Source: Lactarius indigo (Eukaryota; Basidiomycota; Agaricomycetes; Russulales; Russulaceae). Taken from it: a stretch of 64,000 bases of DNA. The position numbers and the translations under genes are program-made. The stretch lies in assembly GCA_025766275.1 (NCBI GenBank), contig JAFKAC010000079.1, positions 124,001-188,000 of the forward strand. The letters run 5' to 3'. The notes under the pieces are model-generated. The model searched no databases and was not told the origin of the DNA. It saw only the letters and a list, made by a program, of their open reading frames with translations. Below, one piece after another: positions 47,127-57,886 of the stretch (the first letter of the stretch is position 1; every line of letters begins with the position of its first letter).

Positions 47127-49075
47127 ACGAGGAGATGATCTCACGAATCGCGCGCGTACGAGTGGCGTCAATAATCTCATTGAGTCCTGATACAACAATT
47201 CATGTGTTTCGATAGCGCGACATCGGCTAATTATCAACCGGAGAGGAGAGGAGCTCCAGCGCGACGGGAAAGCTAACGGTACGCCTCTTATACGACACAT
47301 AAGCTACATCATCGTTTTTTCTTGCTCTTCCATAAATTATCTGCATCGGTTTTCCTGACGTGTATCCTAGCATTTGCACGGGTATGATACGAGGAATCCT
47401 AGCTGGCTGCTGGAGTGTTCGCCGTCTGACGACGGGGCTTCAACCCGACCCTGTGGACGATCTACTGAACTGGAACGCGGGTGACTTCAGCCTGAAAAAA
47501 AAGATGCGACGAGCAAGGTTCGCCAGCTGGTGCGAGTGAACCCTTAATTTTCACACACCGCGCGGGCTTTTGAAACGCTAATCAATCTCGAACCGCCGGG
47601 CGTTGATCCCTCCAACCCTTTGTAACTTATCTACTCGTAAAGCATAGCGCAGCAAGGAGCGCGGCCTTTATGATATGTATCTTAATCGATAGCTAGGGTG
47701 ATTGACGGAGCACAGGACGCATCCTTACGCTGTGCCGTCTCTGTTCCTTTTATATTCTGATCCCAGTGGAATTCACATACAGAAGTCAGGGAGACAAACA
47801 AAGTAATTAGAGCTGTACAGTTGCGTGCTGGCGGCGAGTCGTGAACGCGGTGGGGACGCGGGCATGCTCCTGTGTTTTCTGACAATTTTATTGAAGAAAC
47901 GCTCAATTTACGTTCAAATTGGTTACTTCGTTTGGTGTTCACTTTCGGGCTCAATCGAAAATCGATCCTGCTCTACCTCCGTAGCACCGTATAGTCTTCC
48001 GGGGAAGGAAACTGCCACCTCACTGTGACATGAGTTGTCATTCTATTTTTCTAGTTGTCCTCGAAGGATATCCTGCCACGTCGATAGGTAGCTTGAGCTT
48101 GGGGCAAAGGGACCTCAAGAATGTGTTCTAATCCTTGGTTCGTTGGTACAAGTCGCACTGGCAGAATGAGGAGGGAGGAGCGCGGCGACAAAGGTTCACC
48201 GGGATGTGACGGGACCAAGATGGGGTGGGACCGATGGCAGATGTCCGTATTGTCACGATAAGGTCCACGGGCCCGCGACATTCACTGTGCCACGAATCTT
48301 GCCGAACAGCATCGGTCAGTCAGAGATCACGGAGGTACATGAGTGGTCTATGTAAAAAGAATCCTTTGGGGCTGCAGTGCCTCTAACGACGAGGGGGACC
48401 TTCGGGTGTAGCAATGTCGTACATCACGATGTTGGTGACACGCCGCCAACGTGTCTTACTAACTACCACAGTCACGGTAGTCTTCGGTGGTTGAAATTGC
48501 AGACCATAAGTTGGACCAATACTCACAATCGGTTTTGTACCGGAGGGGGGACCAGATATAGGGGGCTCAGCAGAGCGGGTCTCGCAGTCGGACCAGACAA
48601 AACGGAAGTCTCAAGGGAAGTCTTCGGTCTTTCGGACGCACCTTCGGAATTCGGGAAATCATGATGGACGCCCCCCCCGCTTACACTTCTGTTGCTCCTA
48701 CAAAGTCAGGCGCCTCTACAAGACTACACTGGCAATAATAAGTTACGGCGCACCTAGCTGGCCGACTGAATGACGCTGAGGAAACTTGTTGATGGATTTC
48801 CCGCGGGCCCCAGGATTGCGGCCCGGCTGCCACAGTGTCCTCGCTGTTGGTTGAGTACTCAGGCTGAAGTGCGGCAGTACTCGTCGGCGCTGGCGTGGTC
48901 ACGGTCCGACTGGGTCTTACTGAATTGTTCCCGAGCGCCTATCGTGCAGAACGCCACTGTTATTTGTCTGTCACGTGTGTGCCTGTTTCTCAGAGTGCGT
49001 CACGATACTAGTAGGCTCGATATCAACCCATTTTTCTCGTTCCCCCTTTTTTTACGAGTTGGACCCTTCGCTTGG
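47127..49075. other. duplicated intergenic block, right arm
   Basis: Counterpart of 25811-27479 in reverse complement. The part from about 48860 is the NLR-D upstream region and resembles that of NLR-C. No gene recognised; ORFs at 48051-48281 (minus) and 48377-48664 (plus) are not conserved as open frames between copies. Confidence 0.45.
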
Positions 49076-49091
49076 CAGTGACTAGTCACTG
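49076..49091 (+). promoter_or_regulatory. 16-bp palindrome before NLR-D
   Basis: CAGTGACTAGTCACTG, identical to the site before NLR-B and also ending 9-10 nt before the start codon at 49101. Confidence 0.5.
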
Positions 49092-49100
49092 GCCACCACT

Positions 49101-52100
49101 ATGTCTCCGATTTTCCCCGTGAACGCGACCCCATCGTCCTCTTCTAACTTTCAATTAATCTTCGACACCGCCTTGAAAGCATACGAGAAGAAAACAAAGA
49201 GGGACCTCCTCACTCATCCCCTCGCATCTCAGCTCCAGAACTGCGACTCCCTTGGTTCGGTCCTTGCCGTGCTTCAAGGCAAAGTTGACGACCTCAATCG
49301 AGCTCGAGAGAGCGACGAGAGATTGACAAAATGGCTCAACCCTACGGTTAATGTCCTTCTCGCGTTTTCGGCTACCCTTGGTGAAGGAGTTAGTCTGGTA
49401 AGGATCTAGGTGATATGGTTTTGGGACTACGCTTTAACAGCTCCGATGCAGGTTTTCTCACCGGCGAAAGTGATCTTCGCAGGTGCTGGTGTCCTCCTCC
49501 AGGTCTGTATCTTTCTCGACGTCCTTTTGCAAGCAAGCTTGACACCTACACTTTTCAGGCAGCTAAGGATGTTAGTGCGGCCCATGATGCTCTGGTCGAC
49601 ATCTTTGAACGGATCGAGAATTTTTTCAAACGACTGGAGACGTATACCTCGGTTCGAGCAACGACGGCGATGACGGACATCATCGTGAAGATTATGGTGG
49701 AAGTGCTCAATATCCTCGGTATTGCGACAAAGGAGATAAAGCAGGGACGAACAAGTGCGCCTCCCACACCCTGACTCTGTATCGACTCCACTGATGGTTG
49801 ATTAGAAAAATATCTGAAGAAGCTGATGGGAAAGGCGGATATGGAAGATGCACTTAAGAGATTAGATAAATTGACGCAGGAGGAAGTTCGAATGGCAACT
49901 GCGCAACTCCTTAAGATCACTCACAGTGTCGATGATAAAGTGAAAGGTGTCAATGACAAAGTGATGGATGTCAGCGATACGGTCAAATTGGTTCTCGATG
50001 GTGGGGATACATTATATTTTCCTGTTAATTCCTTCGTGAACACCTATTTGGCCAGGCGGAAAAGAAACAAAAGCAATCGTGCAACAAACGGCAAGAGAAG
50101 CGACAGCAATTATACAACTTATTTCGAACGACGTTGACGAAGTGAAGAGTTCGTTATTCCGTTACCCCAACCCCGGTTACTTGTCGATGCTTAGATGCTC
50201 TTACAGGGAATCAGTGGCGACAGGACCTTCGAAAGTGGCTCTCATCTCCCGATCCATCCGCAAATCACGTTATCTTGTGCGGCGCCCAGCATCAAGGAAC
50301 AGCAATGTGGTTCTTCCGAGGCAATCTTCTCGCAGAGTGGAAATCCGCCGGTTCCCTGCTGTGGGTCCATGGCAAACGTACGTCATCCAATCCTTCCCCA
50401 TTCCTTTTCCTAATGCGACTCGTTTCTATAGCTGGCTCCGGGAAGAGCGTTCTTTGGTGTGTTGTTTCTCATGTGTGTTCGTTTCAGAACCTAAATTATT
50501 TGCTAGCTCTGCGGTCATCCGAGATATCATGACTTTGCGCGATGCTGGAAAGGCCTCTATGGCATACTATTACTTCGACTTCAGGGATACCGATAAACAA
50601 AATCGCCGAAACTTACTTCTTTCCCTTCTTTCTCAGCTTTCTGTTCGCTCCGATATTTGCTGCGACATACTCTACCGCGCATACTTGACTCACGACAACG
50701 GCGCACACAAGCCCAATGATGACGTGTTACTACAATCCCTTAAGGAGACGCTCATGTTCTCCAATGACTGTCCAATCTACATTATCATGGACGCGCTCGA
50801 CGAGTGTCCCGACACCTTTGGAGTGCCATCCCCCAGGGAATTAGTCCTAGATCTCGTGAAGAAGCTTGTCGGACTTTCCCTCCCACATCTTCATATATGT
50901 GTCACAAGTCGCCCTGAAATCGACATTCGCAATACTCTCGAGCCCTTGACGTCTCTTCGAGTATCGCTTCACGACGAAACCGGTCAAAAGAAGGACATCA
51001 TCGAGTATGTGACGTCCGTCGTGCACTCGGATACGCGGATGAGCAAGTGGCGAGACGAGGACCAGAAATTGGTGATAGAGACGCTCTCTGAAAGAGCCGA
51101 TGGGATGTGAGTAACGATTGCCATCGACACATGGTCCTCGCTGATATTATTACAGGTTCCGGTGGGTTTTCTGCCAACTGGAAACAGTACGGCAGTGTTT
51201 CCCGCCTAGTCTGCGACGAATTCTTCGGGAACTCCCGGAATCTCTTGACGAGACATACGAGCGGATATTGAAGACTATTGGCAGGGCAACCCGAGGTCAT
51301 GCCCATCGCCTGTTGCAATGCCTGACGGTTGCATTTCGGCCTCTCCGCCTGGAGGAGCTTGCTGAAGTACTTGCGTTTGACTTCGATGAAGCGTCGGGAA
51401 GAATTCCAAAGCTGAATGGGGACTGGCGGCGAGAAGATCAAGAGCAAGCAGTGCTGTCTACATGCTCCAGTTTAATCACCGTAGTTCACGACGGGGATTC
51501 GCGTGTGGTGCAGTTTTCGCATTTCTCGGTTAAAGAATTCCTGACGTCGGATCGACTCGCGGTAGCCGTCAGGGACACTTCATTCCATCACATCGTGCTC
51601 GCGCAGGCGCATACGATACTCGCTCAAGCCTGCCTAGGGATCTTGCTAAGTCTGGATGGTGGTAGTCGGGAATCCTCCGTACGTCGGTTTCCACTGGCGG
51701 ATTATGCTGCTCGACACTGGGTCGACCATGCCCTATTTGAGAAGGTGTCGTTACGCATCAAAGACGCGACGGAAGACCTGTTTGACGTGGACAAGCCCCA
51801 CTTTTCGCGCTGGATCCAGATCCACGACATGGATTATCCTTTCGGTCCACTGGTCAGAAGTTGGACGCGTCCGGAAGCGGCTCCTGTGTATTATGCGGCC
51901 CTCTGTGGGTCCTGTGACCTGGTGGAGAAGCTCATCGACAAACATCCAGAACATGTGAACGCTAGGGGCGGCATCCGCGGAACGGCATTGCACGTGGCAT
52001 CCAGAAACAATCGCCTTCAAGTTGTGCAAACACTGCTGAAACGCGGCGCGGATGTGAATACCCAGGGCCAGTGGGAGCGAACACCTCTACATATGGCATC

Positions 52101-52560
52101 GGTACGGGGACATCTCGAAATCGTGCGGTTGCTACTCGAACACGGCGCCGACGTGAACGCCAAGGAGGACGATTGCTGGACCCCACTCCACTACGCGACT
52201 CGTCGCGGAAATTTTGAACTCGTTCGGACGCTTCTCAAGCATAATGCTGATGCCAACTCGCGGAGCGACATTGGGCATACCCCCTTACATATGGTGTCAG
52301 AATTCGGGCACGTCAACATTGCGCGGTTGCTGCTGGAAAACGGCGCCGATCCTGGGGCACGTAGTAACGACCAGTCGACACCATTGCATCGGGCATCATA
52401 CCGGGGTAAGTCGGAGGTTGCGCGCATGTTACTCGAACATGGGGTGGATGTTGAGGCTGAGGACGATGAGGGCAATACCGCGCATCAGATTGCCCTGAAT
52501 CGAGAGAACTATGAGGTCGCTGAGTTGCTGTCTGGGCAATGCGTAGAGAACAAGACGTAG
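49101..52560 (+). CDS. NLR-D: Goodbye-like/NACHT/ankyrin STAND protein
   Basis: Exons 49101-49397, 49452-49502, 49559-49754, 49806-50000, 50056-50148, 50207-50377, 50432-50456, 50507-51106 and 51156-52560 sum to 3033 nt (1010 aa), in phase. Residues about 12-215 are the Goodbye-like domain (FQLIFDTALKAYEKKTK, NVLLAFSATLGEGVSLV). Three heptads lie at 223-243. Walker A GKPGSGKS is at 333-340, Walker B MDALDE at 437-442, and VTSRPEIDIR follows. VVQFSHFSVKEFLTSDRLA is in the region after NACHT. Seven ankyrin units occupy about 785-1005. It is closest to NLR-B. The exon 1 start MSPIFPVNATPSSSSNF is shared in form with B and C. Confidence 0.88.
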
Positions 52561-52859
52561 GAACAATGTGTAGGATACGAGGTCTCTAGGCGCAGCTACT
52601 GTACGCATATTCGAGTTGTTTTTTGAACTTTTTCAGGTGCCAGTGAGACCTCATGCGAAATTGGGTTTCTTGGAAGACTGACAAGGCGTAATTTAAAGTA
52701 ATATACTGCTGAATACCGTTTGGGGTTATTGACGTTCGCATAATCCGCTTCGATACTCTGCCTCTATACGGTACGGTACAGGTAAGAGCTCTGGACGCGA
52801 ACTCTGGGCATGAGTCTGGGTGCTAAAGCTCGAAGTCGGTGGACGGAGGAGCGCCCCAT

Positions 52860-53220
52860 TCAGCGTATTCAAGTCTTCTCTCCCAAGATATTAAGAATGA
52901 CCCGAAGTACAGGAGCACGGGTGGTATGAGAAGAGCGAGAGGGAAGCCACGTAGTCACGGTAAACAGTCGTCGCGCGACGAAACGAGGGCCTTGCTGATG
53001 CTTTAGTACATACGCTGTTACATTGTCCTCCGAGCGGATATCCTCAAGTTCGCACTGTTGCCTTCCAGAAAATTTGAACCTGAGAAAATGATGTATGGTC
53101 CCCACTGACCGGTGTCTGCCCGCGCGCAGCTACAGTAAATGGCGAGGTCCGTCGTGCCATGTTGCTAAAGTATGTCCACCCAACCTTTTGCTTTGTCTGT
53201 CAGGTAGTAACCTTAATACG
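52860..53220 (-). repeat. NLR 3'-flank repeat, copy 3
   Basis: Reverse-complement relative of 15596-16140 and 21590-22100, 0.3 kb beyond the NLR-D stop. It forms the outer end of the right arm. Confidence 0.65.
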
Positions 53221-53456
53221 TAATTACCGCTCCAGCAGAATGCAGACGTCAATTCCTGCGGCACGAAGGGTTGGGGACATTGCGTCGGGGATTAAAACCA
53301 CACTCTCACATGTCGTTTACCACGGGGTGACAAGTGCGTCCGTGCGCCTGCGACCTGTCAAACTCTCCGTTCATGAGCTCGATATTGTCCTCTCTTCCTC
53401 ACCTCCTGCTCTCTAACTTGATCCATTCTCCCAAGGATTCTCTTAGCTACTTGAAC

Positions 53457-53640
53457 TATGTCTTCGATATTCCACGTGACTACGACTCGACCTCACCTTC
53501 TTCAGACTGTCAAGAGATCTTCAGCACAGCCGTGGAATCATACGAGAAACAAACCAAAAGGGACCAAAACGGGCAAGTTCGTGTAGTGCTCAGGGTTCAA
53601 ATGATCCCAGCACATCTCCGAAATACTTGAATGTCATTGG
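53457..53640 (+). pseudogene. decayed NLR N-terminal fragment (NLR-A type)
   Basis: Begins atgtcttcgatattccacg, nearly the same as the NLR-A start, followed by cactcc-free but recognisable codons for the ETYEKQTKRD-like segment with frameshifts. The 150 bases upstream also match the NLR-A leader (gcgcctgcgacc, ttgatccattctcccaag, cttgaactatg). The rest of the gene is absent. Confidence 0.7.
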
Positions 53641-54727
53641 ATAGTCCCGAGTGAGTCAGTCCATTAAAGATGGAATGCGAATCTGTTTCACGAGGGCTCA
53701 TATGCATTTCGTGTCTTGGTCTAACTTAACGATCTGGGTGTGGCCGTCGTGAGAGTGAGAGCAGAAGTGACGTTGCGATCGAGAGAGTGATTCGGAAATA
53801 AGCGGCATCGGGTGCGGTTCATCGGGGGCGGTTTGTGTGTTCGGACCCGGGCCCGGCCTACAGATTTACGTCGGAGTTACAGTACGTGTACATTTCCACG
53901 ACCCCAGACTCCTTTGTTGTTGACATGAATTGAATGCGCTCGCATAGTCTATGCACGGCTGACACCAATTCCGATATCACTGGCCAGATTGGAGTAAGAC
54001 ACAAAAGGGAGATTGTTCAAACAGTCGACCTTGAAAAGGTCTCACAGATTGATGGGCATCACGACTCGGAGGCAGTAAACGGGCTGCCAGCGGGAGCCGA
54101 ACATCCTTGGACAAAGCAACGTCTAAAGTAAGTACAGTGATGTGGCCTTTTCGTGCCTTCTCTGAACGCTCGTGTTAAAGTTGTACAGAATTTTACAATC
54201 GCATGATGTATTTGCGCGAGCTACTCTTTGGAGACATGCTGGTGGCTGCAAGTCAGACTCGGAGAATCAGAGACCGAAGTCAATCACGCGTATGACGCTC
54301 GTGAGCTGGCTCGGTCGACCGTGGCTGGGCGAGCTCCGGACTACTGCCACCTTTCGCTGACATCGACCCACGACCAAGCGAGTAGCGTACCCAGGACAAT
54401 GATAAAGGTAAGTTCCATCTACATAAATGGTGAATTCCGAGATCTTTTACAGAAATCACGTTCTCAAGGAGAAAGTTGGTCGTGTGCCGCTTCGGTCGCA
54501 TTTGTTGTCATGCGGGTACTTTGTGTGTCCAACGCATGTGTTTGACTAACAGCGACTTCCGGTTCCATTTTCACATGGCCTAATACTATATGGGAGGTCA
54601 CTTATCACCCAAATTTGCGTGTATGTGATTCAAACAAACCCTGTGTGTTCGGGTGCGACTATGGTTAACACACAATAATGGAAGGTTTCGTCCCCATCGG
54701 ATGTTCCGATGTTAGACATTGGAATAG
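53641..54727. other. intergenic region, no gene seen
   Basis: Between the decayed NLR fragment and the intact SDR. Short ORFs (for example 54228-54545) show no family resemblance. Confidence 0.4.
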
Positions 54728-54735
54728 TATATAAA
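54728..54735 (+). promoter_or_regulatory. TATA box of SDR copy 2
   Basis: tatataaa lies 73 nt upstream of the ATG at 54808. Confidence 0.55.
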
Positions 54736-54807
54736 CTTCCGACAAATAACGACAATCATGCGTCTTGTCCATCACCGATCATCGAACCAACTCCCGCTCC
54801 GTGAACT

Positions 54808-56087
54808 ATGGCACTCACAACGACCAAAGTAGCTCTCGTTACTGGGGCAGCACGCGGAATTGGGCGCGTCATCGCCCTCCGTCTTGCTGACGACGGCTTC
54901 CATGTCGCGGTCAATGATTTGACGGATACACCCGAATTGGACGAGCTCATACAAGAGATCGAGAGCAGAGGACGGCGCTCAATTGGCATCCCTGCCGACA
55001 TCTCTCTGGAACCAGAAGTGGAAAGGGTGATCCAGAAAGTTGTGCAAGATCTGGGAAGCCTTGACGTGGTAAGTTGTTTCGCTGGCGGTAGCGACCGCCA
55101 GTTGCTTACGCTCTCGGCAGATGGTCGCGAATGCGGGTATAATCGCCTACGAATCATTTCAAAATAGTAAGTTGAGACGACTTCCTCCACCACGCCAGTC
55201 CACTAAGAGTGAGAAAAGTCACCGTTGAGAGCTTCGACCGGGTGATGGCTGTTAACGCAAGAGGCACGATGTTGTGCTACAAGCATGCTGGAAAACAAAT
55301 GATTGCACAAGGCCGCGGGGGGCGTATTATCGGTGCCCATCGCCCAGTCAGCTTCATTTTTTTGGCCCACATTGACCCAAGGGTACACCAGGGGCAAGTT
55401 CGTCAACTGGAAAGCAGGGTAACACCTCCCCTTGCGTCATGTCAAGACGAATCTCACTTTATACAAACAGCCTCCAACGTCGTCGCAGCGTACAGTGCAA
55501 CCAAATTTGCTATCCGCGGTCTCACGCAAGCGGCTGGTACTACGTCCTTTACCGAAACAGATTCTTCAGACAGTTGGCTGACGGGGGACGTTTACTACAG
55601 CTCAGGAATTTGGCAAGCATGGGATCACAGTGAACGCATATTCTCCTGGAGTAGTGGACACTAGCTTCCGTCAGTTCTTTCTTCCGCTTATTGCTTCCCA
55701 CCTACGTAAATGTCCCAACAGTCGATCCTCTGAAGGCCACCGATCCCTCTGGGAATGATTCGCAAGTGCTTGACGCTGTGAGGACCCCGTAGGCCTGTGA
55801 GATAAGCTTAGTAATGACTGCGAGGTTTTAGATTGCTGCGAGCACCCCAGTTCAGCGCATCGGAAGAGAAGATGACGTGGCTGGTCTCGTGTCTTATCTT
55901 GTGTCTGACAGCGCTGGCTTTATTACCGGTACGTGGACATCTGTAGAACAGCCCACACACATTAATGCTACTCCGTCGCTCCGTCGCCGTGCGCGAAGGT
56001 CAATCCGTACGCTCCGTTTCTTTCCATTTCTATTCTTATCTGATGTCACGATAGGTCTCGATAAATGGAGGTTCATTTTTTGACTAA
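54808..56087 (+). CDS. short-chain dehydrogenase/reductase, copy 2 (intact)
   Basis: NAD(P)-dependent oxidoreductase resembling diacetyl/acetoin reductase-type SDRs; the substrate is not known. Exons 54808-55068, 55121-55166, 55219-55332, 55392-55418, 55471-55536, 55601-55669, 55722-55777, 55832-55928, 55999-56006 and 56055-56087 sum to 777 nt (258 aa), the usual SDR length. Cofactor motif TGAARGIG at the N-terminus, VANAGI, catalytic Ser in GASSSTGK, catalytic YSATK, then NAYSPGVVDT and the C-terminal ITGQSVSINGG. The ninth exon is only 8 nt and supplies the Gln-Ser of that last motif. A naive translation from the start runs into a stop in intron 2, so automated calls may split this gene. 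It is the only intact copy of three. Confidence 0.88.
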
Positions 56088-56684
56088 ATACAGTGGGGAG
56101 ACGAATGAACTCGGTGTGGAATTTGTATCTGACAGTGCCCCCGATGACTGTGGCTATCACCGTGTGCAAAATTATCGGGAACACAAACTTGGTGGTGTTC
56201 CCAGCGTTATACCACCCCCGATTGTCCTGTTTTATTACGTCCATGCACCTTCGGCATTAGCACCTGTTTGATAACGCGCCGGATATCGTCTTGTCTCGTA
56301 TAGCAAGCCAACACGTCTCCTTAAAATTGCTGACGTCACACTGACGTTGCACGCGAATTCGCGCAATTACCACTGGCCTCAGTCGCTCCTGACAGTACGG
56401 ACGACAGATGTCAAAGACCGTGACCTCGCGCACCGTCACGTGATATCCTCTATTGACCAACCGAAATTAACACGTGATCATCATGTCGCAAACATCGACT
56501 ATATAGCTAGCAACGTGGTCTCGGAAGGCTCAAGCTACTGGCTGTAGGACCATATCAGTCGGAGGATATTCGGCTTCGTAGGTGTGACGTCTTATTTATG
56601 ATCAGGTGTTCCATACATGGTCATCAGAACGTACCTGTCCATCATCACTCGTACAAACAACCCAAACGCCAACCTTCCCTCGCC
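56088..56684. other. intergenic region between SDR copies 2 and 3
   Basis: No gene recognised. Confidence 0.4.
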
Positions 56685-57700
56685 ATGGCCCCCACCACGA
56701 CCTGATTGATTCTTGTCCCCGGTGCAGGACATGTGATCTGCTGTGCGATTTCCTTTCTCAAGGCGGCCGCTTACGGCCACATTTGGTGTTCAAGCAAGGT
56801 GACTGGCGGTCGATGGGTCCACAAATCCCGTCGCGAAAGATCTGACATTGGTGAGTTGTCCGGCCGGTGGTACTGTAGCAAGCATTATTGATCTGGTGCT
56901 TACGCTTCACATGCGCGAATAGTCAACTCGAGCCCGAGTCTATCTTATACATACTCCAAGTTGACAGCGTTCAACGCTCGCGGTACTGCAGTACGACATT
57001 TGCTCCACAGCATACTCGTAACCCACAAGCATGCTAGGAAGCAAATGATCGCACAGGGATCGCGACGGGGGTATAGGATTACTGGACAGGTGCTCACCCA
57101 CCCATGTTTTATTCTGTTGACTTTGAATTATCCAGGGGCGAGTTTCGTACGCTAATCGGAAAATAGGTGTCATCGCTTTCCCTTTGTGTCATGCCGAGCC
57201 CGCCATGCCGTTGTACGAACACCTTCTCTAGCTACCAGCCTTTCTGACACCCTCGGAGTTCTCCGCGACCAAGGTTAAAATTTGCTATATGCGGTCTCAT
57301 CGCAAGCGGTGTCTAGACCATCCTCTGCGTTCCGTACTGAAGCCGACGGGGGATCATCGATCAACGTCGGTTCTCCTGCTTCCTCGTCTATGTAAATGTT
57401 CCGACGGCCGATGGGTTCGTGCATTGAGAACTCCCGACCTTTATGCTTGCTGCCGTGAGTGCTTACCAGAACCAAATGGCTGAAGGATTTTTGCCTCGCA
57501 ACGAGCACACCGATTCGGTGCCATGAAACCCCGGGATCTCAACTTGGTGTCAGTATCTTACGTCTGTTAGTGCCACCGGCAGCACCGATTTTGTCCCCAC
57601 TAACGTTAGCTCTCCGTCGTCCACGCACCGTTTTACAAGGTAAACAGCGTACGCTCCGTTTCTCTCGGGCTCACCCCGATTACGAGCCCTCTAACCTCTC
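56685..57700 (+). pseudogene. short-chain dehydrogenase, copy 3 (decayed)
   Basis: Starts atggcccccaccacgacc like the other copies but meets TGA at the seventh codon. Later blocks still align: aagcatgctaggaagcaaatgatc-like sequence near 57030 (the CYKHAGKQM part), ttctccgcgaccaag near 57260 (the YSATK part), and the segment around 57510-57600 (the region before ITG). The intron sequence next to the micro-exon (gtacgctccgtttct near 57648) is still recognisable. Many indels and stops make it non-functional. Confidence 0.75.
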
Positions 57701-57773
57701 TACACATCTGTGGGAAGACGCATGAGGCGCGGTAAGTAATTTGTATCTCCTAGTTCTTCCGTCCATACCTGTG

Positions 57774-57886
57774 CATCAGGAAAAACCTACTTTGATAATT
57801 TCCATATTAAGCAAGAATCATCGAAATTATGATGTCGCAAGTGCTCGCTAGTCTTAACTATCATTATTCTGAGGTTTTTCCTGATG
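57774..57886. repeat. 113-bp element with 15-bp terminal inverted repeats
   Basis: catcaggaaaaacct at 57774-57788 is exactly complementary to 57872-57886. The 83 bp between are AT-rich with partly self-complementary blocks. It may be a MITE-like insertion or a hairpin. No clear target duplication was seen. Confidence 0.6.

Larger units (their letters stand above)
44490..53220 (+). repeat. right arm of a large inverted duplication
   Basis: Contains BTB remnant, seven-TM gene, shared non-coding blocks, NLR-D and the NLR 3' flank, in the reverse order and orientation of 21590-30090. The inner limit near 44490-44500 was set where similarity to the left arm stops; the outer limit lies in the flank repeat near 53220. 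Confidence 0.75.
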
